A DNA stretch of 64,000 nt from Schoenoplectus triqueter. Its lineage: Eukaryota; Streptophyta; Magnoliopsida; Poales; Cyperaceae. Shown piece by piece: positions 30,366 to 42,118 of this stretch. Every line of letters starts with the position of its first letter. The first letter of the stretch is position 1. Position numbers and translations under genes: made by a program. Under the pieces are notes generated by a model. That model was given only the letters and a program-made list of their open reading frames with translations. It had not been told where the DNA came from and searched no databases. The stretch is taken from positions 124,001 through 188,000 of the forward strand of contig CAXKVV010000081.1 of assembly GCA_964058805.1 (NCBI GenBank). The letters are read 5' to 3'.

Positions 30366-33289
30366 CTGCTATTAATAAAAAGATTGTTTGAGTTTTTAAC
30401 ATTTTTGCCCTCAGAACTGCACATAATCTCTTGGAAATTAATATAACTACTACTAATTACGCCTATTGTAAAATTGTCCAATTAAAACTTCGATATGAAT
30501 ATTCAATAACGCCATTTTTGGACAAAACATAAGTAAGATGCGTTAAAAACTGCTGTTTAAACAAGTTGTTTGGCTTTTTGAAATTTTTTGGCCGCACAAC
30601 TACACATAATTTCGTGCAAATTAAAATAATCACTCCTGATTACGCCTATTATAAGATTGTCCTATTAAAATTTCGATATGAATATTCTATGACGCTAATT
30701 CCGCGCAAAACATAAGTACGATGCATTAAAAACTGCTGTTTGAACAAGTTGTTTGAGTTTTTCATAATTTTTGGCCGAATAACTGCATATAATTCCGTGC
30801 AAATTAATACAATCACTCCTAGTTACGCCTATTACCAAATTGTCCAACTAGAAATTCGATATGAATATTCTATAACGCTAATATTGCACAAAACATAAGT
30901 AAGATGTCCTAAAAATCGCGGTTTAAACAAGTTATTTGGCTTTATGAAAATTTATGGCCGCATAACTACACATAATTTGGTGCAAATTAATATAATTACT
31001 CCTAATTATGTCTATTATAAGATTGTTCAATTAACATTTCAAAATGAATATTTTAGGGCGCTATATTTCCTCAAAACATAAGTAAGATGCACTAGAAACT
31101 GCTATTTAAAAAAGTTAAGTTTTCCAACATTTTTGGCCTCATAACTACATATAATTTCGTGAAAATTAATATAATTACTCGTAATTATGCCTATTAAAAT
31201 ATTAGCCGCTTTGCACTTCGATATGAACATTTTACGACACTAGGTTTGCACAAGACATAAGTAGGTGCATTAAAAACAACTGTTTAAATAAGTTGTTTGT
31301 GTTTAACAAAATTTTTGGCCGCGTAAATATACATAATTTCATGCAAATTAATATAATTACTCATAATTATGCCTATTATAAGATTGTCTAATTAAAACTT
31401 CGATATGAATATCCTACGACGCTATTTTTCATAAAACATAAGTAAGATACATTAGAAACCGCTGTTTAAACACGTAGTTGAAGAATTTTAACATTTTTTG
31501 ACTCATAACTGCGCATAACTTCGTGAAAATTAATATAATTACTCCTAATTATACCTATTAGAAGATTATCCAATTAACACTTCGATATGAACGATGTACG
31601 GCACAAATTTTGCACAAAACATAAATAAGATGCATTGAAAAAAGTTGTTTAAACAAATTGATTGAGTTTTTGAAATTTTTTGGCCGCATAACTACATATA
31701 ATTTCGTAGAAATTAATATAATTACTCCTAATTAGGCCTATTATATGATTGTCCAATTATAACTTTGATATGAATATTCTATGACGCTAATTTTGCACAA
31801 AATATAAGTAAGATGCATTAGAAACTGTTGTTTAAACAAGTTGTTTAAGATTTTCAACATTTTTTGCATCAAAACCACACATAATTTCAAGAAAATTAAT
31901 ATAATTACTCCTAACTATGCCTATTATAAGATTGTCAAATTAACACTTCGATACGAATATCATAGGACTCTAATTTTTCATAAGACATAAGTAAGATGCA
32001 TTAGAAATTGCTGTTTAAACAAGTTGTTTAAGATTTTTAACATTTATTGCCTCATAATGACACATAATTTCGTGAAAATTAATATAATTACTCCTAATTA
32101 TTCCTATTAGAAGATTATCCAATTAACACTTCGATATGAACATTCTACGATATGAATTTCGCATAAAAAATAAGTAAGATGCATTAAAAATAGCTGTTTA
32201 AACAAGTTGTTTTTGTTTTGTAAAATTTTTGGCTGCATAACTAGACATAATTTCACGCAAATTAATATAATTACTCCTAATTATGTCTATTAAATGATTT
32301 TCTAATTAACACTCCAATATGAATATCCTATAACTGTAATTTTTCATAAAACATAAATAAGATACATTTGAAATTGCTGTTTAAACTAGTTGTTTAAGAT
32401 TTTCAAAATTTATTGTCTCATAACTACATATAATTTCGTCAAAATTAATATAATTACACCTATTTGTGCCTATTAGACGATTATCCAATTAATACCTCGA
32501 TATGAATATTCTACGACACCATGTTTGCACAAAACATAGGTAAAATGCACTAAAAGAACAACAGTTTAAACTAGCTGATTGAGTTTGTCAAATTTTTTAC
32601 CGCATAACTACATATAATTTCGTACAAATTAATATAATTACTTCGAATTATGCCTATTATAATATTATATAATTAAAACTTCGTTATAAATTTTCTATGA
32701 TGCAAATTTGGCACAAAACATAAGTAGATGAATTAAAAACTGCTGTTTAAACAAGTTGTTTGACTTTTTTTTAAATTTCTGGCCGCATAAACACACATAA
32801 TTTCGTGAGAATTCATATAATTACTCCTAATCATGTCTATTATAAGATTGTTCAATGAAAACTTCGATATGAATATTCTACGACACTAATTTTACACAAA
32901 ACACAAGTAAGATGCATTAAAAACAGCTGTTTAAATGAGTTATTTGAGTTTTTCAAAAATATTGGCGGCATAACTGCACATAATTTCTTATAAATTACTA
33001 TAATTACTCCTAAATATGTCTATAGTAGGTTTTACCTATTGAAACTTCGAGATGAATGTTGTACAACACTAATTTTGCACAAAACTTAAGTAAGATGCAT
33101 TAAAAACAGCTGTTTAAACAAGTGGTTTGATCGTTCCAAATTTTTTGGCCGCATAACTGTACATAATTTCGTATAAATTAATATAATTACTCCTAATCAT
33201 GTAATTTATATGATTTTTCACTGAACACGTTGATATGAATATTCTACGATACTAATTTTTCATAAAACATAAGTAAGATACTTTAGAAA
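30366..33289. repeat. HOR copy 11 (2,924 bp), A/B hybrid
   Basis: The first part carries A-type cgcggtttaaac (near 30916). The second part has aattaggcc, as in copies 1-3, then the B-type extra T and the ttataaattttct variant shared with copy 12. This mosaic suggests exchange inside the unit. Confidence 0.9.
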
Positions 33290-36213
33290 CTGCTATTAAT
33301 AAAAAGATTGTTTGAGTTTTTAACATTTTTGCCCTCAGAACTGCACATAATCTCTTGGAAATTAATATAACTACTACTAATTACGCCTATTGTAAAATTG
33401 TCCAATTAAAACTTCGATATGAATATTCAATAACGCCATTTTTGGACAAAACATAAGTAAGATGCGTTAAAAACTGCTGTTTAAACAAGTTGTTTGGCTT
33501 TTTGAAATTTTTTGGCCGCACAACTACACATAATTTCGTGCAAATTAAAATAATCACTCCTGATTACGCCTATTATAAGATTGTCCTATTAAAATTTCGA
33601 TATGAATATTCTATGACGCTAATTCCGCGCAAAACATAAGTACGATGCATTAAAAACTGCTGTTTGAACAAGTTGTTTGAGTTTTTCATAATTTTTGGCC
33701 GAATAACTGCATATAATTCCGTGCAAATTAATACAATCACTCTTAGTTACGCCTATTACCAAATTGTCCAACTAGAAATTCGATATGAATATTCTATAAC
33801 GCTAATATTGCACAAAACACAAGTAAGATGTCCTAAAAATCGCTGTTTAAACAAGTTATTTGGCTTTATGAAAATTTATGGCCGCATAACTACACATAAT
33901 TTGGTGCAAATTAATATAATTACTCCTAATTATGTCTATTATAAGATTCTTCAATTAACATTTCAAAATGAATATTTTAGGGCGCTATATTTCCTCAAAA
34001 CATAAGTAAGATGCACTAGAAACTGCTATTTAAAAAAGTTAAGTTTTCCAACATTTTTGGCCTCATAACTACATATAATTTCGTGAAAATTAATATAATT
34101 ACTCGTAATTATGCCTATTAAAATATTAGCCGCTTTGCACTTCGATATGAACATTCTACGACACTAGGTTTGCACAAGACATAAGTAGGTGCATTAAAAA
34201 CAACTGTTTAAATAAGTTGTTTGTGTTTAACAAAAATTTTGGCCGCGTAAATATACATAATTTCATGCAAATTAATATAATTACTCATAATTATGCCTAT
34301 TATAAGATTGTCTAATTAAAACTTCGATATGAATATCCTACGACGCTATTTTTCATAAAACATAAGTAAGATACATTAGAAACCGCTGTTTAAACACGTA
34401 GTTGAAGAATTTTAACATTTTTTGACTCATAACTGCGCATAACTTCGTGAAAATTAATATAATTACTCCTAATTATACCTATTAGAAGATTATCCAATTA
34501 ACACTTCGATATGAACGATGTACGGCACAAATTTTGCACAAAACATAAATAAGATGCATTGAAAAAAGTTGTTTAAACAAATTGATTGAGTTTTTGAAAT
34601 TTTTTGGCCGCATAACTACATATAATTTCGTAGAAATTAATATAATTACTCCTAATTATGCCTATTATATGATTGTCCAATTATAACTTTGATATGAATA
34701 TTCTATGACGCTAATTTTGCACAAAATATAAGTAAGATGCATTAGAAACTGTTGTTTAAACAAGTTGTTTAAGATTTTCAACATTTTTTGCATCAAAACC
34801 ACACATAATTTCAAGAAAATTAATATAATTACTCCTAACTATGCCTATTATAAGATTGTCAAATTAACACTTCGATACGAATATCATAGGACTCTAATTT
34901 TTCATAAGACATAAGTAAGATGCATTAGAAATTGCTGTTTAAAAAAGTTGTTTAAGATTTTTAACATTTATTGCCTCATAATGACACATAATTTCGTGAA
35001 AATTAATATAATTACTCCTAATTATTCCTATTAGAAGATTATCCTATTAACACTTCGATATGAACATTCCACGATATGAATTTCGCATAAAAAATAAGTA
35101 AGATGCATTAAAAATAGCTGTTTAAACAAGTTGTTTTTGTTTTGTAAAATTTTTGGCTGCATAACTAGACATAATTTCACGCAAATTAATATAATTACTC
35201 CTAATTATGTCTATTAAATGATTTTCTAATTAACACTCCAATATGAATATCCTATAACTGTAATTTTTCATAAAACATAAATAAGATACATTTGAAATTG
35301 CTGTTTAAACTAGTTGTTTAAGATTTTCAAAATTTATTGTCTCATAACTACATATAATTTCGTCAAAATTAATATAATTACACCTATTTGTGCCTATTAG
35401 ACGATTATCCAATTAATACCTCGATATGAATATTCTACGACACCATGTTTGCACAAAACATAGGTAAAATGCACTAAAAGAACAACAGTTTAAACTAGCT
35501 GATTGAGTTTGTCAAATTTTTTACCGCATAACTACATATAATTTCGTACAAATTAATATAATTACTTCGAATTATGCCTATTATAATATTATATAATTAA
35601 AACTTCGTTATAAATTTTCTATGATGCAAATTTGGCACAAAACATAAGTAGATGAATTAAAAACTGCTGTTTAAACAAGTTGTTTGACTTTTTTTTAAAT
35701 TTCTGGCCGCATAAACACACATAATTTCGTGAGAATTCATATAATTACTCCTAATCATGTCTATTATAAGATTGTTCAATGAAAACTTCGATATGAATAT
35801 TCTACGACACTAATTTTACACAAAACACAAGTAAGATGCATTAAAAACAGCTGTTTAAATGAGTTATTTGAGTTTTTCAAAAATATTGGCGGCATAACTG
35901 CACATAATTTCTTATAAATTACTATAATTACTCCTAAATATGTCTATAGTAGGTTTTACCTATTGAAACTTCGAGATGAATGTTGTACAACACTAATTTT
36001 GCACAAAACTTAAGTAAGATGCATTAAAAACAGCTGTTTAAACAAGTGGTTTGATCGTTCCAAATTTTTTGGCCGCATAACTGTACATAATTTCGTATAA
36101 ATTAATATAATTACTCCTAATCATGTAATTTATATGATTTTTCACTGAACACGTTGATATGAATATTCTACGATACTAATTTTTCATAAAACATAAGTAA
36201 GATACTTTAGAAA
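33290..36213. repeat. HOR copy 12 (2,924 bp), twin of copy 13
   Basis: This copy shares a private variant set with copy 13: cactcttagtt (near 33738), acaaaacacaag (near 33812), agattcttcaatt (near 33944), atcctattaac (near 35041) and cattccacg (near 35064). It also shares ttataaattttct with copy 11. Confidence 0.95.
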
Positions 36214-39136
36214 CTGCTATTAATAAAAAGATTGTTTGAGTTTTTAACATTTTTGCCCTCAGAACTGCACATAATCTCTTGGAAATTAATATAACTACTA
36301 CTAATTACGCCTATTGTAAAATTGTCCAATTAAAACTTCGATATGAATATTCAATAACGCCATTTTTGGACAAAACATAAGTAAGATGCGTTAAAAACTG
36401 CTGTTTAAACAAGTTGTTTGGCTTTTTGAAATTTTTTGGCCGCACAACTACACATAATTTCGTGCAAATTAAAATAATCACTCCTGATTACGCCTATTAT
36501 AAGATTGTCCTATTAAAATTTCGATATGAATATTCTATGACGCTAATTCCGCGCAAAACATAAGTACGATGCATTAAAAACTGCTGTTTGAACAAGTTGT
36601 TTGAGTTTTTCATAATTTTTGGCCGAATAACTGCATATAATTCCGTGCAAATTAATACAATCACTCTTAGTTACGCCTATTACCAAATTGTCCAACTAGA
36701 AATTCGATATGAATATTCTATAACGCTAATATTGCACAAAACACAAGTAAGATGTCCTAAAAATCGCTGTTTAAACAAGTTATTTGGCTTTATGAAAATT
36801 TATGGCCGCATAACTACACATAATTTGGTGCAAATTAATATAATTACTCCTAATTATGTCTATTATAAGATTCTTCAATTAACATTTCAAAATGAATATT
36901 TTAGGGCGCTATATTTCCTCAAAACATAAGTAAGATGCACTAGAAACTGCTATTTAAAAAAGTTAAGTTTTCCAACATTTTTGGCCTCATAACTACATAT
37001 AATTTCGTGAAAATTAATATAATTACTCGTAATTATGCCTATTAAAATATTAGCCGCTTTGCACTTCGATATGAACATTCTACGACACTAGGTTTGCACA
37101 AGACATAAGTAGGTGCATTAAAAACAACTGTTTAAATAAGTTGTTTGTGTTTAACAAAAATTTTGGCCGCGTAAATATACATAATTTCATGCAAATTAAT
37201 ATAATTACTCATAATTATGCCTATTATAAGATTGTCTAATTAAAACTTCGATATGAATATCCTACGACGCTATTTTTCATAAAACATAAGTAAGATACAT
37301 TAGAAACCGCTGTTTAAACACGTAGTTGAAGAATTTTAACATTTTTTGACTCATAACTGCGCATAACTTCGTGAAAATTAATATAATTACTCCTAATTAT
37401 ACCTATTAGAAGATTATCCAATTAACACTTCGATATGAACGATGTACGGCACAAATTTTGCACAAAACATAAATAAGATGCATTGAAAAAAGTTGTTTAA
37501 ACAAATTGATTGAGTTTTTGAAATTTTTTGGCCGCATAACTACATATAATTTCGTAGAAATTAATATAATTACTCCTAATTATGCCTATTATATGATTGT
37601 CCAATTATAACTTTGATATGAATATTCTATGACGCTAATTTTGCACAAAATATAAGTAAGATGCATTAGAAACTGTTGTTTAAACAAGTTGTTTAAGATT
37701 TTCAACATTTTTTGCATCAAAACCACACATAATTTCAAGAAAATTAATATAATTACTCCTAACTATGCCTATTATAAGATTGTCAAATTAACACTTCGAT
37801 ACGAATATCATAGGACTCTAATTTTTCATAAGACATAAGTAAGATGCATTAGAAATTGCTGTTTAAACAAGTTGTTTAAGATTTTTAACATTTATTGCCT
37901 CATAATGACACATAATTTCGTGAAAATTAATATAATTACTCCTAATTATTCCTATTAGAAGATTATCCTATTAACACTTCGATATGAACATTCCACGATA
38001 TGAATTTCGCATAAAAAATAAGTAAGATGCATTAAAAATAGCTGTTTAAACAAGTTGTTTTTGTTTTGTAAAATTTTTGGCTGCATAACTAGACATAATT
38101 TCACGCAAATTAATATAATTACTCCTAATTATGTCTATTAAATGATTTTCTAATTAACACTCCAATATGAATATCCTATAACTGTAATTTTTCATAAAAC
38201 ATAAATAAGATACATTTGAAATTGCTGTTTAAACTAGTTGTTTAAGATTTTCAAAATTTATTGTCTCATAACTACATATAATTTCGTCAAAATTAATATA
38301 ATTACACCTATTTGTGCCTATTAGACGATTATCCAATTAATACCTCGATATGAATATTCTACGACACCATGTTTGCACAAAACATAGGTAAAATGCACTA
38401 AAAGAACAACAGTTTAAACTAGCTGATTGAGTTTGTCAATTTTTTTACCGCATAACTACATATAATTTCGTACAAATTAATATAATTACTTCGAATTATG
38501 CCTATTATAATATTATATAATTAAAACTTCGTTATAAATATTCTATGATGCAAATTTGGCACAAAACATAAGTAGATGAATTAAAAACTGCTGTTTAAAC
38601 AAGTTGTTTGACTTTTTTTAAATTTCTGGCCGCATAAACACACATAATTTCGTGAGAATTCATATAATTACTCCTAATCATGTCTATTATAAGATTGTTC
38701 AATGAAAACTTCGATATGAATATTCTACGACACTAATTTTACACAAAACACAAGTAAGATGCATTAAAAACAGCTGTTTAAATGAGTTATTTGAGTTTTT
38801 CAAAAATATTGGCGGCATAACTGCACATAATTTCTTATAAATTACTATAATTACTCCTAAATATGTCTATAGTAGGTTTTACCTATTGAAACTTCGAGAT
38901 GAATGTTGTACAACACTAATTTTGCACAAAACTTAAGTAAGATGCATTAAAAACAGCTGTTTAAACAAGTGGTTTGATCGTTCCAAATTTTTTGACCGCA
39001 TAACTGTACATAATTTCGTATAAATTAATATAATTACTCCTAATCATGTAATTTATATGATTTTTCACTGAACACGTTGATATGAATATTCTACGATACT
39101 AATTTTTCACAAAACATAAGTAAGATACTTTAGAAA
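36214..39136. repeat. HOR copy 13 (2,923 bp), twin of copy 12
   Basis: This copy carries the copy 12 set (cactcttagtt near 36663, agattcttcaatt near 36870, atcctattaac near 37966). It differs downstream, with caatttttttaccgc near 38437 and the normal aaatattct. Confidence 0.95.
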
Positions 39137-42038
39137 CTGCTATTAATAAAAAGATTGTTTGAGTTTTTAACATTTTTGCCCTCAGAACTGCACATAATCT
39201 CTTGGAAATTAATATAACTACTACTAATTACGCCTATTGTAAAATTGTCCAATTAAAACTTCGATATGAATATTCAATAACGCCATTTTTGGACAAAACA
39301 TAAGTAAGATGCGTTAAAAACTGCTGTTTAAACAAGTTGTTTGGCTTTTTGAAATTTTTTGGCCGCACAACTACACATAATTTCGTGCAAATTAAAATAA
39401 TCACTCCTGATTACGCCTATTATAAGATTGTCCTATTAAAATTTCGATATGAATATTCTATGACGCTAATTCCGCGCAAAACATAAGTACGATGCATTAA
39501 AAACTGCTGTTTGAACAAGTTGTTTGAGTTTTTCATAATTTTTGGCCGAATAACTGCATATAATTCCGTGCAAATTAATACAATCACTCCTAGTTACGCC
39601 TATTATCAAATTGTCCAACTAGAAATTCGATATGAATATTCTATAACGCTAATATTGCACAAAACATAAGTAAGATGTCCTAAAAATCGCTGTTTAAACA
39701 AGTTATTTGGCTTTATGAAAATTTATGGCCGCATAACTACACATAATTTGGTGCAAATTAATATAATTACTCCTAATTATGTCTATTATAAGATTGTTCA
39801 ATTAACATTTCAAAATGAATATTTTAGGGCGCTATATTTCCTTAAAACATAAGTAAGATGCACTAGAAACTGCTATTTAAAAAAGTTAAGTTTTCCAACA
39901 TTTTTGGCCTCATAACTACATATAATTTCGTGAAAATTAATATAATTACTCGTAATTATGCCTATTAAAATATTAGCCGCTTTGCACTTCGATATGAACA
40001 TTCTACGACACTAGGTTTGCACAAGACATAAGTAGGTGCATTAAAAACAACTGTTTAAATAAGTTGTTTGTGTTTAACAAAATTTTTGGCCGCGTAAATA
40101 TACATAATTTCATGCAAATTAATATAATTACTCATAATTATGCCTATTATAAGATTGTCTAATTAAAACTTCGATATGAATATCCTACGACGCTATTTTT
40201 CATAAAACATAAGTAAGATACATTAGAAACCGCTGTCTAAACACGTAGTTGAAGAATTTTAACATTTTTTGACTCATAACTGCGCATAACTTCGTGAAAA
40301 TTAATATAATTACTCCTAATTATACCTATTAGAAGATTATCCAATTAACACTTCGATATGAACGATGTACGACACAAATTTTGCACAAAACATAAATAAG
40401 ATGCATTGAAAAAAGTTGTTTAAACAAATTGATTGAGTTTTTGAAATTTTTTGGCCGCATAACTACATATAATTTCGTAGAAATTAATATAATTACTCCT
40501 AATTATGCCTATTATATGATTGTCCAATTATAACTTTGATATGAATATTCTATGACGCTAATTTTGCACAAAATATAAGTAAGATGCATTAGAAACTGTT
40601 GTTTAAACAAGTTGTTTAAGATTTTCAACATTTTTTGCATCAAAACCACACATAATTTCAAGAAAATTAATATAATTACTCATAACTATGCCTATTATAA
40701 GATTATCAAATTAACACTTCGATACGAATATCATAGGACTCTAATTTTTCATAAGACATAAGTAAGATGCATTAGAAATTGCTGTTTAAACAAGTTGTTT
40801 AAGATTTTTAACATTTATTGCCTCATAATGACACATAATTTCGTGAAAATTAATATAATTACTTCTAATTATTCCTATTAGAAGATTATCCAATTAACAC
40901 TTCGATATGAACATTCTACGATATGAATTTCGCATAAAAAATAAGTAAGATGCATTAAAAATAGCTGTTTAAACAAGTTGTTTTTGTTTTGTAAAATTTT
41001 TGGCTGCATAACTAGACATAATTTCACGCAAATTAATATAATTACTCCTAATTATGTCTATTATATGATTTTCCAATTAACACTCCAATATGAATATCCT
41101 ATAACTGTAATTTTTCATAAAACATAAATAAGATACATTTGAAATTGCTGATTAAATTAGTTGATTTAGATTTTCAAAATTTATTGTCTCATAACTACAT
41201 ATAATTTCGTCAAAATTAATATAATTACACCTATTTGTGCCTATTAGATGATTATCCAATTAATACCTCGATATGAATATTCTACGACACCATGTTTGCA
41301 CAAAACATAGGTAAAATGCACTAAAAGAACAACAATTTAAACTAGCTGATTGAGTTTGTCAAATTTTTTACCGCGTAACTACATATAATTTCGTACAAAT
41401 TAATATAATTACTTCTAATTATGCCTATTATAATATTATATAATTAAAACTTTGATATAAATATTCTATGACGCAAATTTGGCACAAAACATAAGTAGAT
41501 GAATTAAAAACTACTGTTTAAACAAGTTGTTTGACTTTTTTTAAATTTTTGGCCGCATAAACATACATAATTTCGTGTGAATTCATATAATTATTCCTGA
41601 TCATGTCTATTATAAGATTGTTCAATTAACACTTCGATATGAATATTCTACGACACTAATTTTATACAAAACACAAGTAAGATGCATTAAAACAACTGTT
41701 TAAATGAGTTATTTGAGTTTTTCAAAAATATTGGCGGCATAACTGCACATATTTGAGTTATTTGAGTTTTTCAGTAAGTTTTTCTTATTGAAACTTCGAG
41801 ATGAATGTTGTACAACAATAATTTTGCACAAAACTTAAGTAAGATGCATCAAAAACTGCTGTTTAAATAAGTTGTTTGATCGTTCCAAATTTTTTGGTCG
41901 CATAACTGTACATAATTTCGTATAAATTAATATAATTACTCCTAATCATGCATTTTATATGATTTTTCACTGAACACGTTGATATGAATGTTCTACGATA
42001 CTAATTTTTCACAAAACATAAGTAAGATACTTTAGAAA
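39137..42038. repeat. HOR copy 14 (2,902 bp), decayed right edge
   Basis: This is the most diverged copy. Private changes accumulate toward its right end: cgctgtctaaac near 40230, actcataactatg near 40680, gctgattaaattagttg near 41147, and a deletion/duplication scar near 41750-41780. It marks the ageing boundary of the array. Confidence 0.93.
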
Positions 42039-42118
42039 CTGCTATTAATAAAAAGATTGTTTGAGTTTTTAACATTTTTGCCCTCAAAACTGCACATAAT
42101 CTCTTGGAAATTCATATA
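42039..42118. repeat. Partial HOR stub (first ~80 bp of monomer 1)
   Basis: The 15th unit starts normally with ctgctattaataaaaag and stops after ctcttggaaattcatat, where the 58-bp minisatellite takes over without any spacer. Confidence 0.93.

Larger units (their letters stand above)
611..42118. repeat. Satellite array: ~183 bp monomers in a 16-mer HOR of 2,923 bp
   Basis: Monomers recur every 178-184 bp. In the first unit they start near 611, 795, 978, 1161, 1344, 1522, 1704, 1887, 2070, 2253, 2436, 2619, 2806, 2985, 3168 and 3351. Shared boxes are gtttaaacaag, ggccgcataact, ataatttcgtg, aattaatataattactcc, cttcgatatgaat and aaaacataagtaagatgca. The diagnostic first monomer (ctgctattaataaaaag) recurs at 611, 3534, 6457, 9380, 12303, 15227, 18699, 21621, 24532, 27455, 30366, 33290, 36214, 39137 and 42039, so the HOR period is about 2,923 bp. 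There are 14 full copies and about 227 monomers. Copies differ by few point changes, whereas neighbouring monomers differ strongly, the classic sign of HOR homogenisation. Nucleosome-like monomer size and a long uninterrupted array fit a centromeric or pericentromeric satellite. That role is inferred. It encodes no protein. Confidence 0.97.

Noticed and set aside
33664..36929. 113-codon ORFs in HOR copies 12 and 13, and 60-codon minus-strand ORFs at 13511, 19906 and 25740
   Set aside because: They are chance openings in AT-rich satellite caused by single-base variants, and the same interval is closed in the other copies. They are useful only as markers of copy relatedness.
611..42118. CENP-B box in the satellite
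   Set aside because: A match needs ttcg followed by a downstream cggg. The monomers contain ttcg (cttcgatatg) but I saw no cggg in them.
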